A DNA stretch of 64,000 bases from Temnothorax longispinosus (Eukaryota > Arthropoda > Insecta > Hymenoptera > Formicidae): NCBI RefSeq assembly GCF_030848805.1, contig NC_092367.1:7905019-7969018 (forward strand). The letters are read 5' to 3'. Both the position numbers and the translations under genes were made by a program. The notes beneath the pieces were generated by a model. It had not been told where the DNA came from and searched no databases. It saw nothing but the letters and a program-made list of their open reading frames with translations. Shown in pieces: positions 52,332-63,419 of the stretch; within the stretch, counting starts at the first letter, position 1, and each line of letters starts with the position of its first letter.

Positions 52332-52606
52332 CGCGCTCGCAATTGCGAGCAAATCGATTCTCGCTCGCGGCTCGAGAGTCGAGAGTCGATCGACTCCGAT
52401 TACTCCGAATCCGTCGATGGCGGAACGCGGGGAACTGGCGGACGCGGACAAACGGATTGTTTCTCGCGACTCGCGACGCGGAGCGGACTGCGGAGGGATG
52501 CGGTCAACGCGGACAGCGGACGAACTGTCACCGCGTCTTGTCCCCGGAGGAAGGAATTAGAGACATCGGAGAAAACGACGAGGAGGTCGACGACAGGCGG
52601 GGAACC
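52332..52606 (+). other. Presumed 5' UTR of the XK-related gene
   Basis: GC-rich sequence upstream of the chosen ATG. An in-frame upstream ATG exists at 52343, but the 88 residues it would add are Arg-rich and unlike the family. The ATG at 52607 has a strong context (GGAACCATGG). Confidence 0.45.
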
Positions 52607-54296
52607 ATGGACGAGGGAAGTTACAAACGTCGCTCTTGCCATCTCGCCAGCGTATTTCCGGGCATCAACCTCGACGACGACGTCGTCGACCTGCCGACGG
52701 ACACCCCGTTCATCACCAGGCTGGACGTCTTCTGCTTGGTCTGTTCTATAACCATGCACATCGTGGACATGTGTTTCGATTACAACATTGCCATCCGATA
52801 CTACCTGGGCGGCAAGGTGACGTACTTCGCTTGGACAATGTGCCTCATACTCATTCCCTCCCTGATCAACGTCGTCATCAGCATGAGGATGCAGCATCAG
52901 GATAAAGAGGTGAGTTAGCACTCGTCCCCGTCTAATCGTGTTGTAAATTAACCGTGACGTTTCGAGTGACATATGTTCCTTGGTACACAGATGAGCTCTG
53001 GCGTGGACGCGTCGAGTGATTACAAGACGACGCGTTTGCTGATCAAGAACGGACTGTATTCCACGATCGCCGTTCTCCTGCAACTGGCGCCGGTTATACA
53101 TTACTGGGAGACCTTGAAGTGTGCGCTAAAAGCACGTAAGTGCGAGAAATCTGGGGACCGCGTCGGCCAGAGGAGATATTATCGGAGGATGCTCAAGGAG
53201 GATGAAGATGTCGCCTTGCTACGAGTATTTGAGTGTTTCCTGGAAGCCGCGCCGCAGCAAGTCCTCCAGCTAACTCTGATGCTGACGCATTACCATAATG
53301 AGATTAATCTTGAATGTACCTATATTATTCGGAGTATATTTCGCTTCTAGTCTTAATATCTTGTATAGCCACAAGAGATTTATATTGGCAATATTTGATA
53401 GAAAAGAATTACTAAAGGTCCAGTTATTGCTTCCAGTTTGTTGTAAATTATAGTCTTTTACAATTCGACAATCTCAGAATTTTTGCTTTTACATTAAACA
53501 ATCTGTATAAACGTTTTGTGATGGGTACTGTTACACAATGCATTTATTTTTATATTGCTTTTCAGTTGCACATCAAGTAGGTAGTATTGTCAGCTCATTT
53601 GCAAGTATGGGTTGGGCAATGGCCAGCTACCATCGTAGCATTCGATTAGCTCAACAAAATAAGTCGCATATTGACCTTATGGGAACTGTGTTACAATTTC
53701 TGTGGCACTTTTGCATCACAGGTATATATTCAACAATTAACAGATAAAATGACAATGAGTATTTTGGAAAAAAAAAATTGATTATCTCACTGATTACAGT
53801 GGCAAGAATCTTATCTCTCGGTGTTGTTGCAAGCATCTGGCCTCTCTATACCGCAATCTGTTGCCTAATACATTGGATATCCATGACAATATGGATTTTG
53901 ATCGACTCCCGTGGGATATTAGAGTTCTGTCGGATTTACAGTCACCCACCGCACATGCTGCCAACGTTTAAAGAATACGTTTATTCTATATTGTTTGCCA
54001 CCGTTATTGGAATAGTTCACATTTTCATATATCTAAATGCCGTAGATAGCAACACATTTTGGAAACATCTATGTTTCTACGTGCTCTGCTTTGCGGAAAA
54101 TGTTACCGCAAATCTGTTGTGGCGATATACGTCTCCACCTGAAGTTCAAGAGGCTTGGTACTTTAATGTATTCTTTAGTATTTGTATCGTTTCCTTTTTT
54201 ATAGGAATTACGGCAATGATAGTGTATTACACCACATTCCACCCCTCAAAAAAGCAACAAGCTTCAAATTCAATTCAAGTCAATCAAGTCATGTGA
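52607..54296 (+). CDS. XK-related protein, XKR4/6/7-like (4 exons)
   Basis: Multi-pass membrane protein of the XK family; some relatives scramble phospholipids when cells die. Exons: 52607-52909, 52991-53315, 53566-53721, 53800-54296; 426 residues, phases consistent. Family features: an acidic N-terminus; first membrane segment with LDVFCLVCSITMHIVDMCFD; CFLEAAPQQVLQLTLML (the family Glu-x-x-Pro-Gln segment); MGWAMASYHRSIR; LSLGVVASIWPLY; and later membrane segments with LCFYVLCFAENVTANLLWRY. A short hydrophilic tail ends NQVM. The exon 2 donor (GAAT then GTACCT) is the weakest junction; without it the frame stops within 12 codons. I do not see a clear caspase site, so scramblase activity is not claimed. 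Confidence 0.9.
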
Positions 54297-55931
54297 TTGT
54301 GGATATCTATTTCTTATTTAAAGATTAAAATACTCGATCCTCCCTATATTACAGTTTATAAGGCATTTTTTGATACATTATCTTGAAAGAAGTCGAAGAG
54401 AATCTCAATATTAAAATTTTTTTAGTATATATATCTATATAGCTCAAATTTTCTTACTAAAGACTTTGTATACGACATATATATCTATTCAACTCTCTTT
54501 CTGCGTACTGCAATTTATAAAAATTTAGCAAAATGAAGTAATTCATATGTTGTACATATGAATATGGTTTTCTATAATTCTACAAGGTTTTTCCCCAGAC
54601 TGTTAGTCATTCATAATATAAGCAAGACCATATTTTGATTACATATGTAACATAGTTTCAAAATATCTCATAGACTGCGCAGAATTGTAGACATATACCT
54701 ATGACTGTCGTGATTAATAGAAGCCAACTAGATATTACTTTTTATATTGAAACTTTGATAAAAATCGTTTTTTACTCTTAATAATATCTCTCAGGGATAT
54801 GTATGAGTATATATAAACTGCTAAAATATTATATACAATTTTCAATGTATATAAGATGAGAGAGATTAGATATAAGTTATGTGATATTAATGTATATTAA
54901 AGACTGTACGTACTTTTACAATGAAAAAATAAATTTTCTGCATACTTAAAATAAATAAATATTTTTGTAATTATTTCAATATATTCAAAAAAGATAAAAT
55001 TTTTTTTTAAATATGGAAACTGTATTGATAAAGATTTCATTATGCTTATGCGTAACTTTGAAATAACAAGAAAAATAGTCTCTTTTATAACATATCATAC
55101 GTTCATATTTATAAGTGTTGGAATTTATATCTTTCCTCGCACTTTTCACAATAAATTTTTGTCATCCTGATGTCCATGTCCATTTTGCAATTTTAAAAAA
55201 TTTTGTACACATTTTTAAATGTGTTAAAATAAATACAATAAAATAAAATACGATGTGACTTTCTAATACATTATTTACTAATATTTATTAATTATATGGT
55301 AAAACAATTTAAAAAAGGTATATCTTGTCATTGATCTAAATTAGATCAAATTGATTTTCAATTTATTTCTGCTCCTTTTCCCTTTTATTCTGTTCATCTT
55401 TTAAATCTGTCAAAAATGCATCATATTATTTTGTATTCCTTCGTCTTCTCAAATAATTACATATATATTGATTTTAAAATATATTTTCATGTACATAACA
55501 AAAACATGATTTCAGTCATAAAATTAAATCATGAAATAAAAGAATACTATGATACAATGAGTATTCTACAATACGCACTGTACTGTAGAATATAATAAAA
55601 TAAATATATATAAAACAAAAATATATGCACATATACAGTTGTGTTGAATAATACAAAGATACAGGAATAATTAGTGTTTATTCAGAATCTATTACTAAAT
55701 TGATTTGTAAAAGTACCATGAGAAAACACAGTGAAAACTTTTAAAGCTCGTAGCTTGCTATAAATTATCTAACTAAATATTGCATTATATAATATTCAAA
55801 GCTTTGCTCTTTCACTTTTTTTAATTGAGTAAATATTAAAGTCAAACGCAGCACGAGTGGAATAAATTAATAACCATAATAAAAGGAATGAACCTCGATT
55901 TTGCAATACACACTTCCGTATCCTTCAGACA
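54297..55931. other. Tail-to-tail spacer, XK-related (+) and roadblock (-) 3' ends
   Basis: AT-rich, no gene. The left part is the XK-related 3' UTR up to about 54.95 kb. The right part holds the roadblock 3' UTR on the minus strand, with an AATAAA at 55677-55682, about 250 bases past its stop. Confidence 0.5.
54928..54933 (+). terminator. Candidate poly(A) signal for the XK-related gene
   Basis: AATAAA about 630 bases after the stop; another follows near 54950. Confidence 0.4.
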
Positions 55932-56382
55932 TCAGTCAACCGGATTTTGCACTACTATTAATATAAATTCCTTGTCGGGCGCGACCATAATCTCATGCTT
56001 TTTGCTACGAATGCGCAGGAATGTTAAATCATTGGTCGGATCCAGGTCGCGCACGACGGAGCGAGCCTTGTCCGACAATTGACTTATCAAACCCGCGTAC
56101 TGAACCGTCGTTGTGTTGTCTAACGTCGATTTTATCGGAATGCCTGAAACCGAAAACGTAAAACTCGATGAAATGTCCTTCACGATCTCCAATACGACCC
56201 GCTCGTGTACGATTCTCGTGTAATACCTTCCGCGTTTACCACTATTGTTCCAACTACTCCCTTGTGAGACTGAATCCGTTTCATAGTTTCCTCGACTTCC
56301 TGTGCCTGGAAAAAAATGTAACGCGTTCCATGAGCAATCGTCCGATCGCGCGAAATTCAGCGAATTACACCGTACATACCAT
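55932..56382 (-). CDS. robl: Dynein light chain roadblock-type (3 exons, first is ATG only)
   Basis: Accessory light chain of cytoplasmic dynein (LC7/roadblock fold), binding the intermediate chain as a dimer. Exons: 56382-56380, 56305-56227, 56143-55932, giving 97 residues, the family length. The second exon starts AQEVEETMKRIQSHKGVVGT. The third includes GIPIKSTLDNTTTVQYAGL, VRDLDPTNDLTFLRIRSKK and HEIMVAPDKEFILIV and ends NPVD, nearly identical to the Drosophila protein as I recall it. The second exon needs a preceding in-phase ATG. The ATG at 56382-56380, followed at once by GTATGT, supplies exactly that. This first exon is deduced, not seen as protein, and is the least certain part. Confidence 0.93.
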
Positions 56383-57460
56383 TTTTTAGCGGTTTTGAAA
56401 GGCGGCGCGATCGCAATTTGCAATGTAAAAATTTGGGCCTGTTTTCTGTATTGGGCGACAAAACTGGTGTCAACCGTGCTGGCGTGCTGCAGATCGCGAA
56501 TTTGTACCTTGCACTTTTTCTTCGTGGCCCGCTTTTCAGAAAAGGATGCCGCTCTATTATGCGCGGTCACGCGTTAAGGCATATATCTGATAAATATGTT
56601 AAATGTACAACGTTTCCTTGCGCACAGAAGACAGAATTCGGCGATGCAGGCCGTTTATACTCCCTCCGACATGTTTTTTGCCGTAGTGAAGCAAGCTCCG
56701 AGCGTGATGTCACCAGTGATCACCACACTCATCACCCGCTACGGTCGGTAAGACAGATTTCTAACCTCAAAGTGTTGAGGTTAGATTTTCTAACCTAAAA
56801 TCACTGACACGATCGCTATACTTCGTCGTCCTACTGAATTAACGATACTTTTAATAAAACTCATTATAAATAAATACAATTGCTTTAGAAGGGTTAACGG
56901 TAGGAATCCTGGTAAAAAAATTTCTCACATTTTCTCTGAAATTTTCCAAGAATTTCACATATTTCAGATTTATGAAAGATTTTGAAAAAATTTAGAAATA
57001 GATGAGAATTTTCGGAATAATTCAGCATCTGCATGCACAAAAATTGCTAATAAATTGCGTGATTTTGTAGCATTTATTCAAATTTCTACAAAAATGTTGG
57101 CGAAAAAAATTTGAATTATTTCATCATTATTAATTATTAATTAATTTGTATAAAAAGTGTAAAATTTCTGAGTCTTAAAAATTTCTTACAAAAATTCTAA
57201 GATGATTTTTCCATTAGGGAAACATTGGGTTTTATTTAGAAACAATTAAATACAAATTCACAGGTATACATACTAGCGCTCATACTTATCCATAATAATG
57301 ACGTATAAAATTGTACGATAATTACATTCACACTTGAAAACTTGAAACGGGAAATGAATTGCGATTGGTAATTGCAAGTCTCTTGATGTTTCTCAGGTAT
57401 CTAATAAGATCCGTCAAATGTTATAATGCACTCTTTTTTTATGCTTTCACCAAGCCTTCG
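56383..57460. other. Spacer between roadblock and NAXE
   Basis: Roadblock promoter and 5' UTR on the left, NAXE 3' UTR on the right. A small inverted repeat of AACCTCAA/TTGAGGTT with a nearby TCTAACCT lies at about 56762-56798. No gene recognised. Confidence 0.45.
57231..57236 (-). terminator. Candidate poly(A) signal for NAXE
   Basis: AATAAA on the minus strand, about 225 bases past the NAXE stop. Confidence 0.45.
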
Positions 57461-58288
57461 TTAGCGCAGCTGAACGACGAGGTCCGTGCCGGGGTATTTC
57501 GGTAAATTAAGATTGTACTGCGACTCCAGCTTCTCAGGGACAAACCTACCGCCCAGATAGTGAAATCTCCCATCGAACTTCGACGCGCACATCTTCGGGG
57601 CCGTGAGAGATATCAACATCTGCGGCTTTATGCCGCCGTCCGCGGGCGGCCCCTCCTCGACGTTCCAGCCCGACGGGATGTCCACGCTGCAAATGGGAAC
57701 GCTCGTGCTCTTCAGCAGGTCGACGATACGGACGAACGGCTCTCTCACCGGCGGCCTGAAACTGAATCCCATAAGGGCGTCCACGACGATCGCGTATTCC
57801 TCGAGAGCCTCGGAATCGGTTGCCCTCTCTATTTGCTGGTTCTCCAATATCGGGATACCGTTCTCGACGCACTGATGCAGCAGCCTCTCGTAGAGCTCGT
57901 TATTCGTCCGTTTCGGATAGTAAATCTCCGGCGAGTATCCGAAGTGCTTCAGGTGCCTGGCGCAGACCAGGCCGTCGCCGCCGTTGTTGCCGGGCCCGCA
58001 GCACACCAGCACCCTGCTGCTCGGGGCGCCGGGGCCCCCCGACAGTGGGTAGGATTTCGCGATCGCGACAGCACAGCTCTGCCCGGCTAGCTCCATCAGT
58101 TGGTCGACGCTGAACTTGTACTTGTCGAACAGGTCCTTGTCGATGTCGATTGCTTCCGATTGATTTAAATACCTCGGCATCCTGCCGTAGCCCCTTCTCG
58201 CGAGCGGGATGAACGATTTGTTATCTACCGGCTGCTCGATCCACTTGACGCTCCGCGATCTCAGAGTGCGAGATACGAGTTGCAGCAT
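57461..58288 (-). CDS. NAXE: NAD(P)H-hydrate epimerase, intronless
   Basis: Epimerises R- and S-NAD(P)HX so that the dehydratase can repair the damaged cofactor. 275 residues in a single exon. Residues 1-36 are basic, with few acidic residues (RTLRSRSVKW, RRGYGR), consistent with a mitochondrial leader. The YjeF-N domain spans about 40-265: RYLNQSEAIDID, then DQLMELAGQS; the binding loop GPGNNGGDG at 98-106; VDALMGFSFRPPVREPF at about 168; CSVDIPSGW with the conserved Asp; and SLTAPK. Ends PGTDLVVQLR. It is head-to-head with APC5 across 269 bases. All family motifs are present and the reading frame is intact. Confidence 0.96.
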   Translation of the reverse strand: MLQLVSRTLRSRSVKWIEQPVDNKSFIPLARRGYGRMPRYLNQSEAIDIDKDLFDKYKFSVDQLMELAGQSCAVAIAKSYPLSGGPGAPSSRVLVCCGPGNNGGDGLVCARHLKHFGYSPEIYYPKRTNNELYERLLHQCVENGIPILENQQIERATDSEALEEYAIVVDALMGFSFRPPVREPFVRIVDLLKSTSVPICSVDIPSGWNVEEGPPADGGIKPQMLISLTAPKMCASKFDGRFHYLGGRFVPEKLESQYNLNLPKYPGTDLVVQLR

Positions 58289-58557
58289 CTATCGACGAGC
58301 TCGACCCTCGACCTGCTGCATTAAAATCGCTTGATTTCAGAGTTTATGCACGCGACCAGGCAACCTGTTACCTTTTTCCTGCTGAAAGTCCGTGTCATCG
58401 TGTTATCAACAACAACAATCCACAGAGCGGAGAGCGGAGACCGCGCATCATCTGGCGGAGATCTTTTGAAACCTCGCTGGACTGGCAAAACGTAAACAAA
58501 CGGTCAGCTGGATGTGGCACATACGCACGTGCGAGAAATTTGTAAATCCTGCGAAGA
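58289..58557. promoter_or_regulatory. Bidirectional promoter between NAXE (-) and APC5 (+)
   Basis: Only 269 bases separate the two start codons, so both 5' UTRs and core promoters must lie here or overlap the first exons. No TATA box stands out. Confidence 0.6.
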
Positions 58558-61500
58558 ATGTCGATGAATGACAGTCGGTTGTACACGGTGAACGACATAT
58601 TTAACAGAATGTCTAAGGAGTTCGTGACCGTCGACGGTAACGTGAGGAAGACGGTAACGACGGTAACCCCTTATAAAGTGGCCACCCTCATTCTGATTAA
58701 GGAATATTGTAATGATACCACAAAAGGTAGACTTCACATTTTTATGTATTTTTATAACATATATTTTATATTTTACATATTTCATGTGTTATAACATGAA
58801 CAAACTACTTTATCATATTACAAAGTATCACTTTATCACATATTCGTATCACAATACATGAAATATATCAAGTATTATAAAATATATAATTAATATAATA
58901 TGCATATCATATTGATATGATAAAGTATCAATGTGATACTTTATGATACTTACAACTTACTTATCAGCTGGTACTTGTTACATTAATCCATTTGTGTTCC
59001 TTCGAAAAAGTCTAATCTTTGATGTTTTATAGTGATCAAGGACAGACGTAACTTCTGTTTAGCGTCGTTAAAATTAATTCAGGTAATTATCTTGTAATGC
59101 CAAGAAAAGAGGAATACTTTATTGACAGATATTTACGATAATTATTTCAGTCGGCGGACATGGAGCTGGCCGCCCTGCTGAATATGCTGTACGAGCCATA
59201 TGATCTGCATCGGTTTGCGGATCAATTGGAAATAAATCTGGATGCCATACACGAGAAGGGGATCGATGAACTGTTAGATCTGTTTGATAATCTTCGCCGA
59301 TTAATGGAATCCAAGGAGCATGCGCTAGCTTCACCGGTGTTAAGCAGAAACTCTGTTCTCGGGTTGTACGTTCGTAGAATGCTTATCTTCTTTGAGAAAT
59401 TGGCGTTCGATCAAGTGGTCGCTCTCTACAACGATATGGAGAAATATGTCGTGAAGAAAGTCAATATGGAAAACACCGACATCTCTGCAATGTCTAAACC
59501 GGAAGATATTGGTCCGGATAAGTAGGTTTTCGTAAAATATAATATTATTATGTAAAAATTATATATTGTAGAGAATATTTTGCCAATTAATGTCGACGCT
59601 TACAGTAAGGCGAAAACGATTTGGGGTGGAAGGCAGGCGGAGTTACTCGTGGCGCAGCAGGCGCATGCCTTACAAACCGACGACCACAAAGCACTGTCGC
59701 CGGAGGAGTTGCAGGCTCTTGTGCATGACCTCTTAAAGTCTAATCCTTACAACGCGGATGCGGTAAGCACGGGCGCAATGTAGAATCAATACAAATGTGA
59801 GATAAACGTTTTTCTTGCGAATACGAATTAGCGCAATAGCTGAACGAAGCTGTCTTTGCTCTAGCATTACCTGAGTTACCTGAATTGCATCCGCGTGAAC
59901 GACTTCTGCGGGGCGGTAGACAGTCTCTATCATTGTTTTGATAGACTGGCACCTCTGGAGAATCGATCCACCCCCGAGGATCGATCTCGTACCTTCCGAT
60001 ATGCGGCACTCAACCTGGCCGTTTTACACACACAGTTTAATCACAAGTAACCAATTTTATCTATTTATTTCTCCTTAAGTCTAACTTTCTTTGTCTATCA
60101 ATCTAGTTAACGAACAAAATTTAGTTTGTAATTTATTGTATAGCGTTACATTTGTTTTAATTAAATTAAATAATTCTTTCGGCTTTCTTCGAAAGGGAAG
60201 TAGCACAGTACGCTTTGAAGGAAGCTATTAAATTGGCTCAGGAAGCTGGAGACAATGTATGCTTGCAGCTCGCACATTCTTGGATGTCCTACTTGCTCAG
60301 CAAAGAAAATAAGTAAGCCAATACAGAAATGACATTAATGAAGATGTTAACGTTACGGTTCCTTTATTTAATTTCATTGTATATATGCGTTTATTTATTT
60401 TTATTTAGAGGACCTCTGATAGAACGCTCAGTCGGCAAAGCGAGTCTGCTCGGAATTACACATACGACAGGCTTAAGCCTTATTTCGCACGCGCACAGTT
60501 ATGCCTTAGAAGCCAAGAATCCTCCTCAAGTGTTCGACGTGCGTAATAAAGAATAATTAATCTGATATATACAAATTTATACAGAAAATTATATTGCAAT
60601 TATATTTCTGTTGCAGATATTAATGAAGTCAGACATGCTAAATTGTCAGCATTCGATGTCCGACTTGATGTCTGTCACTTTCGCGGAGAAATCGGCGTTA
60701 TGGGCATACTACGGAAAAACGGAGATGGCCTCTCTATGCGCCCAGCTGCTACTTCTCCACAATACGGGTGATAAGAAGCAGCACATGTTCAACGGACCGT
60801 CCACGTGCCAGGCAATCGTCACCGTCGCCAATATGTTGATCGAGTTTGGCGAATATACCCTTGCCGACGTTGTGCTGGCGCACGCCAAGGAAAGATTCCC
60901 CAACAGTCCTTGCAACAAGGTGCGTTCTCTTACATATGAAATAGATGTTATGAAAAATCCGTAAAGACGGCCTTTTTGAAAAGACTGAATTTTTAAGTGT
61001 TTGGAAGGATTTCCTTTTTTTCCATCCGTGATTCAGTTTATTGCATCGTAGATCTGGATGTTGAGCGAACAATTGCACATGTTCACGCAACTGCTGCGAC
61101 AAGAGAGGTGGAGCGAGGCGGAAGCTGTAGCCAGAAATATCTTCAGCTTAGATCAGTTGGAATCCAAACTCAAGTACGAAGAATTTATTTTACAAACGAG
61201 CCGAAAAGTAAACTGGAAACTCTCGTACAATTTAATGAAATTTCCAGATTGGCGGAGGTTTGCCTGGCAAAGGGAGATTTCCCGAAAGCATCGGAGCACA
61301 TCAGCGCCATCGAGGAGTATCCGGACGTGACGGCGCCGTACGTGATACGCGCCGCACTTCTTTCTAGTCAGATAACATGCGCCTCGTCCTCGCCGGACAA
61401 CGGAACCGCGGTCGTCACTAATTGCATAATGCGCCTCTGTTCGGCCTTGGAATTGGCTGCGCAGAATCACTTGTCGTACTACAAGGCGCTCGTCAAAATG

Positions 61501-61953
61501 CACCTCGCCAACATACAAGTGAGTTTTCTTTTTATTAGAGGTTTATATAATTCGATTGAAATACATCTTCAATTTTTCCAGTTGTTAATGGGTCTGCCTG
61601 TGTTGGCCCTGAACCTGGTGGAGGACGCTATTCCCACGGTCTTGGGTCACGGTGGTTGTTACGATCAAGGCAAGGCGTTCATGCTGTACGGCAAGTGTCT
61701 GATAGCCTCAGCGCCCGAGAGTCCTTTCGAGGCCCGGAAAGAGGTGATCCTGAGCGGGATAAAGACCCTGTCGAAGGCACAGGCGCTCTTCACCAAGGTC
61801 AACGCCATTGCCAAAGTCAAGAGCGTCATGCACCTGCGATCTGTATTTTACAACGAGATCGATCTCTTGCCCGAGAGAAATCAGTGCGCTTTCGAGTTCC
61901 GTCAAATGGACGAGCAATATTTAACGTCTCCTACCGATCCATTTTTGTATTAA
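58558..61953 (+). CDS. ida: Anaphase-promoting complex subunit 5 (11 exons)
   Basis: TPR-type scaffold subunit of the APC/C ubiquitin ligase that drives mitotic exit. Exons: 58558-58726, 59033-59082, 59151-59521, 59606-59762, 59865-60046, 60196-60312, 60409-60538, 60617-60919, 61052-61173, 61248-61518, 61582-61953; 747 residues (human about 755), all phases consistent. The N-terminus has YTVNDIFNR and TPYKVATLILIKEY. The ANAPC5 domain around 250-350 contains HYLSYLNCIRVNDFCGAVDSL, LYHCFDRL and FRYAALNLAVLH, then helical TPR-like repeats (YALKEAIKLAQEAGDN, LAEVCLAKGDFPKASEHI). Ends PTDPFLY. The exon 9-10 intron is only 74 bases; it is required because the frame changes there. Confidence 0.94.
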
Positions 61954-62247
61954 AATTCGTAAGGTTTTTTTGTATAAAAATATGGAAAAGGAAAGATGAA
62001 AAGACGATATGGAGTTTTTTTTTGTATGTAAATATTTAGTTTAAGCTGGTCTCTGCTGATTCTGATCGAAATACGCTCGCTCAAAATTTTTTTGCATCAA
62101 TCTTTTAACGCAAAGAACAGAAGCATATCAAAATGAGCGTATTTTTATCAAAATTTTGTAAAATTTGAAACCACAACTTGCAATAGTTAATTTATCTCGT
62201 TTACAATAATTATGCTTAACTTTAATTATAATGTTACTTTTGATATA

Positions 62248-62253
62248 AATAAA
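62248..62253 (+). terminator. Candidate poly(A) signal for APC5
   Basis: AATAAA about 295 bases after the APC5 stop; a second hexamer follows near 62261. Confidence 0.4.
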
Positions 62254-62371
62254 ATAAGAAAAATAAAATTGAAGTATTTTACAGAACAATGAAGTACTTT
62301 ATTCTATTTTTCTCTTCTTTCCTTTCCTTCCAAAAAATCTTTTGGATCCCATATTAAAAATTCCTTATGTT

Positions 62372-62458
62372 AAACTCAGGAATTGAAAATTCTTGATGTT
62401 GATAAACTCAGTAATTGAAAATGTATTATGTTGATAAATCAAGAATTTAAAATTCTCG
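62372..62458. repeat. 32-base tandem repeat, about 2.7 copies
   Basis: AAACTCAG(G/T)AATTGAAAAT...ATGTTGAT at 62372-62403 and 62404-62435, then a diverged partial copy to about 62458. Confidence 0.8.
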
Positions 62459-63072
62459 TCGAGTGTTGTGAATTCAGATTTCGTGCTAATATTTTTTAAT
62501 TTTAGACAGCCAATAGCGCACAGTATCTACCTGAAATATCAGCCGCGGGTAATAGTATCCCATCGGTGGCTCCGGGAAACGAATAACGGGCCGAAGTCCG
62601 GAGTTCTCACGGAGATGCGTATTCCGTGGCCGCGTCGTACGTAACAAAGCGGGTGATGTTGAAGGAGATCGGCTACGCGAGCAAATCGACGTAAACGGGG
62701 TCGCCGCGTGATATGGATTTATCGTAACAGATGACGAGGTGCAGGCGCGTCGGACTCTCTGGCGACGTACCCTAAATCGCGTTGATGGCGAGGATAATCG
62801 CCTATACGAGGAAATGGCGATAAAGTAAACAGCTGTGCTTAAAGCAGAAATGCATACGTGGTACGTTCTCTCAGGATTACTAATAAATTCGAATAAGACG
62901 CGTTTAATGCTGCTGCGCGAATTTGTTCCCGCATTTTACACTGGCATTTTTAATAAAAATATCCAAGATACACGCTTGCCGATTATCAAATCGTCGTTTC
63001 CCCCACAAGTGTTGATAACTAATTCAAGTGATTTTTTTAAATAATACAAAAGGAGTAAGTAATTTTATCAAC

Positions 63073-63219
63073 TTAGGGCTGGTTGTTCCAGCCTGTTGGT
63101 AAACTACCTAATAGTTAAATCATATGTATGTCTTTGTTTATCCTTTACATTGGACGAAGATAAACATGTGATTTAACTATCAGGCAGCTTACCAATAGGT
63201 TGGAACAACCGGCCCTTAA
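63073..63219. mobile_element. MITE-like element upstream of the sorting nexin start
   Basis: About 147 bases with inverted ends of about 60 bases: TTAGGGCTGGTTGTTCC on the left against TTAAGGGCCGGTTGTTCC read from the right; ATAGTTAAATCA is mirrored inside. TTA flanks both ends as a possible target-site duplication. No coding capacity. Confidence 0.75.
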
Positions 63220-63419
63220 TAAAGTAATTTTACTGGTTCTCAGAACCAGCGTGTATCTTGTCTCCTAATTTTGTAGTCTGGCTTCGCTGAATATGTGGTA
63301 GATAACGAGCAGAAAAATAATTAAACGTATCTCTCTTCTCGGCAGGTTCCGGTTACTGTAGCACAAAATGTAACGCTTAAGTTGTGTCGCTAATTAAAAG
63401 CACCACGGTAGCATGCAAG

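Larger units (their letters stand above)
61954..63419. other. Spacer between APC5 and the sorting nexin gene
   Basis: APC5 3' UTR on the left, including a short inverted repeat around AAATACGCTC (about 62070 and 62136). 62.54-62.83 kb is clearly GC-richer with CpGs and may be the promoter or a 5' UTR exon of the downstream gene. A MITE-like element lies close to the next start codon. Confidence 0.45.

Noticed and set aside
51673..52560. Open frames of 185-295 codons crossing the N gap
   Set aside because: Most of each is undetermined sequence. The flanking residues show no family likeness.
52343..52606. Upstream in-frame extension of the XK-related protein by 88 residues
   Set aside because: Arg-rich and unlike the family; the ATG at 52607 has the better context and gives a normal N-terminus.
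57560..58113. Plus-strand frames of up to 176 codons opposite NAXE
   Set aside because: Antisense shadows of the intact NAXE reading frame.
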